Part shown: one piece after another, positions 15,936 through 22,255 of the stretch
Layout: each line of letters opens with the position of its first letter
Position numbering within the stretch: position 1 is the first letter of the stretch
DNA from: Brachyspira pilosicoli
GTDB taxonomy: Bacteria > Spirochaetota > Brachyspiria > Brachyspirales > Brachyspiraceae
Assembly (NCBI RefSeq): GCF_019402445.1
Contig: NZ_SRZM01000073.1
Coordinates: 1 to 31,324, forward strand
Direction: 5' to 3'
DNA length: 31,324 nucleotides
Translations under genes and position numbers: made by a program
Notes under the pieces: model-generated
Told to the model about the DNA's origin: nothing
Databases searched by the model: none
Seen by the model: only the letters and a program-made list of their open reading frames with translations

Positions 15936-17036
15936 TTACTCTCCAATATAATTAGGAAGATAAATATACATAGGAACCCCTATATATTTAGTATTTATTA
16001 ATTCCTCATAAGGTATCAAAGCTTGCGGTTTATAAACAAAAGGCATACTTGATAATATTAGATTTATAAAATTTTTATTTTCTGGTCTTTTTATAATATA
16101 AGGCTCTTCATCTTTTATGTCAGCCATTTCAGCAGCATCTTTTATAGCATCTTGAAGTGTGCCGATATTGTCAATTAAACCTACCTCTAAAGCTCTCTTT
16201 CCGCTAAATACTCTTCCATCAAATAAATCTTCTCTGTTGCCTTTAATTTTATCGCCTCTTGCAGTTTCTACCACATTAGTAAATTGAGCTACAAACTCAT
16301 AAGTCATATCCTGCCAATAAGCAAGCTCATCTTCTCTAGGCTCTCTAAACGGAGATAATGAATCTTTGTTTCTACCACTTTTTATTGTGTACATTTTTAT
16401 TCCATATTTATCCATTAAGCTAGATACATTAACAAACTGAGATATTACACCTATACTTCCAGTGAGTGTTGATTCGTTAGCATATATTTTATCAGCTATC
16501 ATAGAGATATAATATCCTCCGCTTGCTGCCATACTTCTAAATGAAGCTACTATTGGCTTTGGATATTTTTTCTTTAGGTCTTGTAAATATTTTAATGCCT
16601 CTTCACAAGAAGTTAAAGCTCCTCCTGGGCTATCTACTTGTAACACTATAGCTTTTACATTATTATCTTTCATATAATATTCAAAGTCATCAATTAATTT
16701 TTCTGTTACAGACTTTTCTTCTATTCCAAGTGAGTTTTTTCTTGCTACATGTGATATTACACCTACTAAATCTATAATTGCAACACCTTCTTTATTTTGT
16801 ATAGTATTAATATTAGTTTCTTTTCCTTTTATAATAACAGATGCAATTTTATTTTGTGGTTTAGTAAATACAGAAATAATACCTATGATTATAGAAATTA
16901 GTATTAATAAAGAAAATATTATAAATCTTTTGCTTTCTTTATTTTTTTCTTTTTCGATTTTTTTACTGCTATTTGTATATTCCTTACTTTCTTCTTGTGT
17001 ACTATTTTCTTGCTCTTGGTTGTCTTGTTCGTACAT
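15936..17036 (-). CDS. sppA: SppA, signal peptide peptidase (serine/lysine protease)
   Basis: Membrane-anchored protease that degrades signal peptides left after secretion. Of 366 residues, 1-36 are a very acidic/basic Gln-, Glu- and Lys-rich cytoplasmic tail, about 38-58 is the membrane anchor, and 85-300 is the ClpP-like S49 domain. The nucleophile is probably S172 (SMAASGGYY), with the lysine at K224 (KSGRNKD) by spacing to the short-form Bacillus enzyme. VDSPGGAL and TGSIGVISQ are also conserved. The ATG at 17036 has a strong GGAGG 5 bases upstream and there is no other Met before the anchor, so the start is firm. That makes the first 118 bases also encode the end of RNase J in another frame. 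Confidence 0.93.
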   Translation of the reverse strand: MYEQDNQEQENSTQEESKEYTNSSKKIEKEKNKESKRFIIFSLLILISIIIGIISVFTKPQNKIASVIIKGKETNINTIQNKEGVAIIDLVGVISHVARKNSLGIEEKSVTEKLIDDFEYYMKDNNVKAIVLQVDSPGGALTSCEEALKYLQDLKKKYPKPIVASFRSMAASGGYYISMIADKIYANESTLTGSIGVISQFVNVSSLMDKYGIKMYTIKSGRNKDSLSPFREPREDELAYWQDMTYEFVAQFTNVVETARGDKIKGNREDLFDGRVFSGKRALEVGLIDNIGTLQDAIKDAAEMADIKDEEPYIIKRPENKNFINLILSSMPFVYKPQALIPYEELINTKYIGVPMYIYLPNYIGE

Positions 17037-18775
17037 ATTTCCTCCGTAACTATATTATTTTCCTCTAAATCTATATAAACATTGTCTATATAAAGTGATA
17101 CAAATATAACAGGCTCTCTTCCTATTATCTGTATAAACTTCTTTCTTAAAGCTTCACGTACTTCATATTTTATAGTAGAAGGTGTTCTTTTATTTCTATT
17201 GAGTAATTTTCTAACTGCTTCTGTTGCAGAGTTTTTACCTTCTTTAATAAGCTCTTCATTTTTGCTTATTATAGAAGATTTTTCTGCTCCATTATATGTG
17301 AAACCTTTACTTTCTATATCTATATTTATATCATAATTACCAGTTTTATTTTTTTTAGCGACTACATTGGCTACAACAACGCCGTTTAATGATAATTGTT
17401 CTCTATCGAAGAATATACTATCTTCCAAATCGCCAACACCCTTACCATCAACATAAATATTTCTTATCTCTATAGGCTCAGCAATTTTTGCTTCTAAAGA
17501 ACTATCTATTTCAAGAACATTACCATTATAAAGCAGAAAACCTTTAGAATTAAGACCATTAAGTTCTTCTACTAATTTTATATGGCTAATTAAATGCCTT
17601 TTCTCTCCGTGAATAGGTATAAAATATTTTGGTTTTACTAATCTATATATAAGCTTTAAATCTTCACTAGAAGCATGTCCAGATACATGAAGAAGTTTTT
17701 TGTCTTCTCCCACCATTTTAGCTCCAAGGTCATAAAGATTATTAATCATTCTTGTAACAGACATCTCATTACCAGGTATAACGCTAGAAGAAAATATTAC
17801 CATATCTCCATCTTCTACTTTTATATGCTTATGAGCCTCAGCGGCTATCAATGAAAGAGAGGAATAAGGTTCTCCCTGTGTTCCGGTTGTGATGCATACA
17901 ATCTTTTCTCTTGGGTATCTGTTTAATTTATCTATAGGTATCACTATATCATATAAATTTAAATATCCCATCTCTTGTGCTATCTTTGTATATTTAAGTA
18001 AACTTCTTCCAGAAAAAGCTACATATTTGTTATTAATTTTAGCAGCGGTTACCAAATCTTGTATTCTTTCTATACTGCTTGCAAACACAGCAACAATTAT
18101 CATACCGTCTTCATATGCAAATAGTGGCGTCATAGTGTTTTGAACAACGCTTTCACTCATAGAAAAACCGTTTTTATGACAGTTTGTAGAATCTGCTAAA
18201 AGAAGTAAAACTCCATTTTCACCATATTCAGCAAACTTATAAAGGTCTATAAATTTATCTGTAGTAGGATTTAAATCAACTTTGAAATCTCCCGTATGTA
18301 TTATAACACCAAGAGGAGTAGTGATAGCAACGCCAACACCATCAGGTATACTATGATTAACTCTTATAAACTCTATATCAAAGTTCATTCCTATTTTTAT
18401 TTTATTTCTAGGCTCTAACTCATAAATATTAACATCTTTATATTCATTTTTATAGTCATTTAATTTAGCTCTTAAAAATGCTGCTGTTAATCTTGAACCA
18501 TAAATTTGTATATTAGGAAATTTTCTTAAGAAATGAGGTATAGCTCCTATATGGTCTTCATGTCCATGAGTTAATACTAATCCAACTATGTTTTTATCTT
18601 CCAAATATGAAGTATCAGGTATAACATAATCTATACCAAGCATATGATATTTAGGAAACATAAATCCGCAATCAATTATTAATACTTCATCTCCATACTC
18701 TATAACAGTCATATTCATACCAATTTCTTGTACGCCACCTAAAGGTATGATTCTTATCTTATCATTATTGTTCAT
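16919..18775 (-). CDS. rnj: Ribonuclease J with basic C-terminal tail
   Basis: Metallo-beta-lactamase/beta-CASP ribonuclease with 5'-3' exo- and endonuclease activity in RNA maturation and decay. The 618 residues include the zinc motif LTHGHEDHIGAIPHF (H70, H72, D74, H75), HTGDFKVD, the beta-CASP region (ASSIERIQ, SGRSL, TGTQGEPYSSL) and IHGEKRHLISH. The usual family length is about 555. The extra C-terminal part is lysine-rich (KKSKKKKIKKAK near the end), and its last 38 residues overlap sppA out of frame. First gene of a four-gene minus-strand operon with sppA, a membrane protein and an Lpt permease. Confidence 0.95.
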   Translation of the reverse strand: MNNNDKIRIIPLGGVQEIGMNMTVIEYGDEVLIIDCGFMFPKYHMLGIDYVIPDTSYLEDKNIVGLVLTHGHEDHIGAIPHFLRKFPNIQIYGSRLTAAFLRAKLNDYKNEYKDVNIYELEPRNKIKIGMNFDIEFIRVNHSIPDGVGVAITTPLGVIIHTGDFKVDLNPTTDKFIDLYKFAEYGENGVLLLLADSTNCHKNGFSMSESVVQNTMTPLFAYEDGMIIVAVFASSIERIQDLVTAAKINNKYVAFSGRSLLKYTKIAQEMGYLNLYDIVIPIDKLNRYPREKIVCITTGTQGEPYSSLSLIAAEAHKHIKVEDGDMVIFSSSVIPGNEMSVTRMINNLYDLGAKMVGEDKKLLHVSGHASSEDLKLIYRLVKPKYFIPIHGEKRHLISHIKLVEELNGLNSKGFLLYNGNVLEIDSSLEAKIAEPIEIRNIYVDGKGVGDLEDSIFFDREQLSLNGVVVANVVAKKNKTGNYDINIDIESKGFTYNGAEKSSIISKNEELIKEGKNSATEAVRKLLNRNKRTPSTIKYEVREALRKKFIQIIGREPVIFVSLYIDNVYIDLEENNIVTEEICTNKTTKSKKIVHKKKVRNIQIAVKKSKKKKIKKAKDL

Positions 18776-18821
18776 CTATTTACTACTTTTATTTTATTAT
18801 GTTATTTTTTAAATTTTTTTT

Positions 18822-18850
18822 ATTTTAACTGTAAAGAAATATTAAGTCAA
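18822..18850 (-). promoter_or_regulatory. Promoter of the rnj operon
   Basis: On the minus strand TTGACT (18850-18845), 17-bp spacer and TAAAAT (18827-18822), about 45 bases before the rnj start. The whole 18776-19071 gap holds only this, the divergent rubrerythrin promoter and an inverted repeat. Confidence 0.6.
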
Positions 18851-18941
18851 GCTATTATAAATTATTATTCTCTTTCTTATTTTTATTTATTAAATGTTTT
18901 ATATAATTCTAATAATTAAGTTTTTTATTAGAATATAGTTT

Positions 18942-18960
18942 TTATAATACAAAATTATAA
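18942..18960 (+). promoter_or_regulatory. Inverted repeat with PerR-like half-sites upstream of rubrerythrin
   Basis: TTATAAT-ACAAA-ATTATAA, a perfect 7-5-7 palindrome 12 bases ahead of the -35 of the rubrerythrin promoter. The half-sites equal those of the PerR box, but PerR uses a one-base spacer, and the A+T-rich background raises the chance of coincidence. Confidence 0.3.
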
Positions 18961-18972
18961 TTATTTATGCAC

Positions 18973-19001
18973 TTGATATTTTTTTCTGTTAAATGTAATA
19001 T
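18973..19001 (+). promoter_or_regulatory. Promoter of the rubrerythrin gene
   Basis: TTGATA (18973-18978), 17-bp spacer and TAATAT (18996-19001), about 70 bases upstream of the start codon. Confidence 0.5.
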
Positions 19002-19071
19002 ATTTCATAAATGAATATTTTTTATGAACACATTAAAAAATATTAAATACTATTTTGAAGGAGTTATTTAT

Positions 19072-19611
19072 ATGGCTGTAAAATCTCTTGAAGAAGTTTT
19101 ATTTTCTATTTTTCAAGGGGAATCTAATGCTGCTAATAAATATTCTCAGTTTTCTAAGGCATCTAAAAATCCGGCTGTTCAAAAAGTATTTTCTACTACA
19201 GCATTAGCAGAGCGAATACATGCTGAAAAAATGAGAAAGTTAGCATTAAGAAGTTCCTTAGATATGACTAAGTTTGTTCCTCAATTACTTGATGTTGAAA
19301 TTGCAGATGATAAAAGTAATTTAGAAGTAGCTATTAAAGGGGAAGTATATGAATCTACTATTCTATACCCTCAATTAGCGGAAGTTATGTTGGAACAACA
19401 AAATAAACTAGTAAGCTCAACTGTTACTTCACTTGGTAAAGTTGAGGTAGAACATGCTAAATTATTTGAGTTAATTAAAACTCAGTTTTTAAATACAAAT
19501 ACTGAAATCTCTTTATATTTATGTCCTAACTGCGGAAATATTTATATTGATAAATTCCCAGAAACATGTGAGACTTGTGGAGGTTCATCTAGAATGTTCC
19601 AAAAATATTAA
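19072..19611 (+). CDS. Rubrerythrin
   Basis: Non-haem di-iron peroxidase that reduces H2O2 in anaerobes. The 179 residues form a four-helix ferritin-like domain and a C-terminal rubredoxin-like knuckle. Probable diiron ligands are E17, E47 with H50 (AERIHAE), E91 or E94 (GEVYEST) and E125 with H128 (VEVEHAK). Iron-binding cysteines are C151, C154, C166 and C169. The frame is open to 19024, but the ATG at 19072 has GAAGGAG about 8 bases upstream and starts MAVKSLEEVL, as expected. No terminator lies before the TPP riboswitch that begins 15 bases after the stop. Confidence 0.93.
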   Translation: MAVKSLEEVLFSIFQGESNAANKYSQFSKASKNPAVQKVFSTTALAERIHAEKMRKLALRSSLDMTKFVPQLLDVEIADDKSNLEVAIKGEVYESTILYPQLAEVMLEQQNKLVSSTVTSLGKVEVEHAKLFELIKTQFLNTNTEISLYLCPNCGNIYIDKFPETCETCGGSSRMFQKY

Positions 19612-19626
19612 TAGAGATATTATATT

Positions 19627-19708
19627 TAGGGGAGCTTGAAAAGGCTGAGAGTAAGTTTAAAAAACTTAGACCCTTATAACCTGTTGGATAATGCCAGTGT
19701 AGGGAAAT
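19627..19708 (+). promoter_or_regulatory. TPP riboswitch (THI element)
   Basis: The conserved blocks occur in order: GGGGAGC (19629-19635), GGCTGAGA (19643-19650), a P3a-type hairpin TAAGTTT/AAACTTA, ACCC, ACCTG, GGATAATGCCAG (19686-19697) and AGGGAAA (19701-19707). Binding of thiamin pyrophosphate should favour the terminator at 19729 and shut off the YjiH-family gene. Confidence 0.95.
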
Positions 19709-19728
19709 AATTTTGTGTTAAAAAAAAT

Positions 19729-19765
19729 ACGAGATCAGTTTTCTTAAATTGGTCTCGTTTTTTTA
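19729..19765 (+). terminator. Terminator, expression platform of the TPP riboswitch
   Basis: Stem ACGAGATCA / TGGTCTCGT (one G-U pair), 12-base loop and a run of T. It lies between the aptamer and the gene start at 19832, as in transcription-attenuating riboswitches. Confidence 0.85.
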
Positions 19766-19831
19766 TTTTTATGCACTCATTATTTTTCATTAAGGTTTCT
19801 ATAAATTATTAATTATTTAAAGGAAATTTTT

Positions 19832-21181
19832 ATGAATAATGTTTCAAATTCTGAAAGTATTTTTAAACATAATAATTTGACTATTAAATACAGCAAATCA
19901 TCATATTTTAAATTTTTTATTTTAAGTGCTATAGGTGTTTTTATGTTTTTTATTACTATAAATATTAATGGTGTAAAATCTATACCTATAGATCATTTAG
20001 TTGTTTTTATAAGAAAGATTCCATTTGTTGAACCTTATTACGGTATAATAATTACTATGATAGGGGGAGTATATCCATTTATAAGTAAGACTTGGAATAA
20101 AAATAAAACAGAGATAGTATTTTCATTTATTAAACTTTTAGCAATACCTTTTGTTATAATGGCTTATTTTAAATTAGGACCTGCCGACTTCCATAAACCC
20201 AATATGCTTCCTTTCTCTTATAGACTATTAACACAGGTTGCAATTCTTATACCAATAGGTGCAGTATGTTTATCTTTTCTAATTGATTACGGACTTATGG
20301 CTTTTGTAGGAATATTTATGCGTTATATAATGCGTCCTATTTGGAAGACTCCGGGTATGTCATCGATAGACGCTTTGGCTTCTTTTATAGGAAGTTATTC
20401 TGTGGGACTTCTTATCACTAATAAAGTTTATAAAGAGGGATTTTATTCCACTAAAGAAGCTTGCATTATAGCTACAGGATTTTCTACAGTATCAACTACA
20501 TTTATGGTAGTTGTGGCAAAGACTTTAGGCATTATAGATAAATGGAATATATACTTTTGGGGAACTTTGGCTATAACATTTATAGTTACAGCAATTACAG
20601 TAAGGCTTTATCCTTTAAGAAGTAAATCGGATAAAGGCTATTTGAATAGAGATGTAATTGAAGAACCTAAATTTACAGGAGGTAATATTTTTAGTAAGGC
20701 ATTAGATGAAGGTGTAAAAGTTGCTGATAAACAAAGTAATTTTTTAAACGGCATATTAAAAAATCTTAAAGAAGGTTTATTAATATCAATATCTGTAATG
20801 CCTAATTTTATGGCTATAACATTTATAGGTTTATTAATAGTTAATTATACACCTTTATTTGATTTTATTAGTTACATATTTTTACCGTTTACAAAATTAT
20901 TAGGATTAGGAGATGAGGCTTATACAGTTGCTAAGGCTTGCTCTATAACAATAGTAGAGATGTTTTCTTCTTCAAGCATTATTATGGATTCAAGTCAATT
21001 AGCTAAAAGTATAATAGCTATAGTATGTGTTTCAGAAATACTTTATTTTGCAGCACCAATTCCTTGTATGCTTGCTACTGACATTCCAATAAGAATAAGA
21101 GATATTATAGTTATATGGATAGAAAGAATAATATTTTCTTTGATATTGGCAGTGCCTTTTGCATATTTATTTTTGATATGA
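19832..21181 (+). CDS. YjiH-family (nucleoside-recognition Gate domain) membrane protein, TPP-controlled
   Basis: Polytopic inner-membrane protein of 449 residues with about ten hydrophobic segments and the Gate-type repeats seen in YjiH proteins (SSIDALASFIGSYSVGLLITNKVYKEG near 180-205; ITIVEMFSSSSIIMD near 375-390). YjiH proteins are of unknown substrate and related by domain to nucleoside transporters. Because it stands behind a TPP riboswitch and in front of thiM, it is a candidate importer of thiamin, hydroxyethylthiazole or another precursor (inference). AAAGG lies about 9 bases before the ATG. It ends in a 14-bp AT-rich hairpin, so thiM may be transcribed separately. Confidence 0.85.
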   Translation: MNNVSNSESIFKHNNLTIKYSKSSYFKFFILSAIGVFMFFITININGVKSIPIDHLVVFIRKIPFVEPYYGIIITMIGGVYPFISKTWNKNKTEIVFSFIKLLAIPFVIMAYFKLGPADFHKPNMLPFSYRLLTQVAILIPIGAVCLSFLIDYGLMAFVGIFMRYIMRPIWKTPGMSSIDALASFIGSYSVGLLITNKVYKEGFYSTKEACIIATGFSTVSTTFMVVVAKTLGIIDKWNIYFWGTLAITFIVTAITVRLYPLRSKSDKGYLNRDVIEEPKFTGGNIFSKALDEGVKVADKQSNFLNGILKNLKEGLLISISVMPNFMAITFIGLLIVNYTPLFDFISYIFLPFTKLLGLGDEAYTVAKACSITIVEMFSSSSIIMDSSQLAKSIIAIVCVSEILYFAAPIPCMLATDIPIRIRDIIVIWIERIIFSLILAVPFAYLFLI

Positions 21182-21190
21182 TTATTTTAG

Positions 21191-21236
21191 TTATATTAAT
21201 TTTCTTGAAAATGATATGAAAATTAATATAATTTTT
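21191..21236 (+). terminator. AT-rich hairpin terminator after the YjiH-family gene
   Basis: Perfect 14-bp inverted repeat TTATATTAATTTTC / GAAAATTAATATAA (21191-21204 and 21218-21231) followed by TTTTT. All but two pairs are A-T, so termination may be incomplete. Confidence 0.65.
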
Positions 21237-21249
21237 ATTTGCACTTTTT

Positions 21250-21293
21250 GGTTCTTTTGACGAAGTCCGCACCGCGAGCAGGGAAAAAGAACA
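21250..21293 (+). promoter_or_regulatory. GC-rich structured element in the thiM leader
   Basis: GTTCTTTT (21251-21258) pairs with AAAAGAAC (21285-21292). Inside is a GC-rich stretch (21259-21283) that can form a second stem TCC-GC / GC-A-GGG. Such GC content is unique in the intergenic DNA of this window. It is not a TPP aptamer, as CTGAGA is absent. It could be a regulatory RNA or a dispersed intergenic repeat. Confidence 0.5.
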
Positions 21294-21351
21294 ATAAAAA
21301 TTAAAAAATTATTATAGAAAACATTCATTATGAAAATATAAGGAGTATAAA

Positions 21352-22146
21352 ATGAATACATTACAAAATGAAATAATTAAAGCAATCACAGATATGAAAG
21401 CTAAATGCCCATTAGTGCATAACATTACTAATTATGTTGTTATGCAAATTACAGCTAATGCTTTGCTTGCGGTGGGTGCTTCACCTGTGATGACATTTGA
21501 AAAAGAAGAGTTTGAGGATATGCTTTCTATTGCTTCATCGCTTGTTATTAATATTGGTACTTTAACAAAAACTTCTATTGAGGCTATGCATAGTGCATGC
21601 GAAATAGCTAATAAAAAAAATGTGCCTTTTGTGCTTGACCCAGTAGGAGCAGGTGCTACAAAATTAAGAACTAAAACAGCTATTGATTTAATTAAAAATT
21701 ATAGTCCTAAAGTTGTGAGGGGAAATGCTTCAGAGATAATGGTGCTTGCCGGCGAGAGCATAAAAACTAAAGGGGTAGATAGCAGTGCTAATGTTAATAT
21801 GGCGTTAGAATCAGGAAAATATTTGGCTAAAGAGTATAACACTGTTGTAAGCATAAGCGGAGAGACTGATATCATCACAGACGGAGATAAAGTTTTGTAT
21901 ATAAGCGGAGGGTCTCCTTTAATGCCTGTTAATACAGGTATGGGCTGCACATCTACTGCTATAACAGGTGCTATGATTGCTGTTGCTGAGCCTTTAATTG
22001 CTGCTGCTTCTGCTATGTGTATAATGGCTTCAGCTGGTGAAAAAGCTTCAAAAAAAGCTGATGCTCCTGCTAGTTTTGCAGTTGCTTTTGTTGATGAGCT
22101 TTATAAACTTGATATTGATGATGCTTCTAAAAGAGTTAGTTTATAA
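21352..22146 (+). CDS. thiM: ThiM, hydroxyethylthiazole kinase
   Basis: Phosphorylates 4-methyl-5-(2-hydroxyethyl)thiazole in thiamin salvage, in the cytoplasm, giving the phosphate used by ThiE. The 264 residues are full length, with CPLVHNITNYVVMQITANALLAVGASPVM at the N-terminus, LDPVGAGAT (95-103), GNASEI and the catalytic cysteine C199 in NTGMGCTSTA. AAGGAG lies about 7 bases before the ATG. No thiD or thiE is present in the window. It follows the TPP-controlled YjiH gene. Between them lie a hairpin terminator and a GC-rich structured leader, so its control may be indirect or different. Confidence 0.96.
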   Translation: MNTLQNEIIKAITDMKAKCPLVHNITNYVVMQITANALLAVGASPVMTFEKEEFEDMLSIASSLVINIGTLTKTSIEAMHSACEIANKKNVPFVLDPVGAGATKLRTKTAIDLIKNYSPKVVRGNASEIMVLAGESIKTKGVDSSANVNMALESGKYLAKEYNTVVSISGETDIITDGDKVLYISGGSPLMPVNTGMGCTSTAITGAMIAVAEPLIAAASAMCIMASAGEKASKKADAPASFAVAFVDELYKLDIDDASKRVSL

Positions 22147-22195
22147 TTTTGCTTTTTTTACAAATAATATTAAATTATATCAAAATAAAAAATAT

Positions 22196-22224
22196 TTGAA
22201 AATGATATTAATATAGTATATTAT
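22196..22224 (+). promoter_or_regulatory. Promoter of the lipoprotein gene, inside the thiM terminator hairpin
   Basis: TTGAAA (22196-22201), 17-bp spacer and TATTAT (22219-22224). The -10 lies in the loop region of the hairpin at 22199-22238, so the same DNA would end one transcript and start the next. Confidence 0.4.
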
Positions 22225-22246
22225 ATTAGTATCATTTTTATTTTTT
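22199..22246 (+). terminator. Terminator of thiM
   Basis: 17-bp stem AAAATGATATTAATATA / TATATTAGTATCATTTT (one G-U pair), 6-base loop and a T-rich tail. It ends only 9 bases before the G7 tract that forms the next ribosome binding site. Confidence 0.75.
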
Positions 22247-22253
22247 GGGGGGG
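22247..22253 (+). repeat. Homopolymeric G7 tract at a ribosome binding site
   Basis: Seven consecutive G directly before the start at 22256, in an otherwise A+T-rich stretch. It acts as the Shine-Dalgarno site and, as a homopolymer, could change length by slippage. Confidence 0.7.
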
Positions 22254-22255
22254 AT

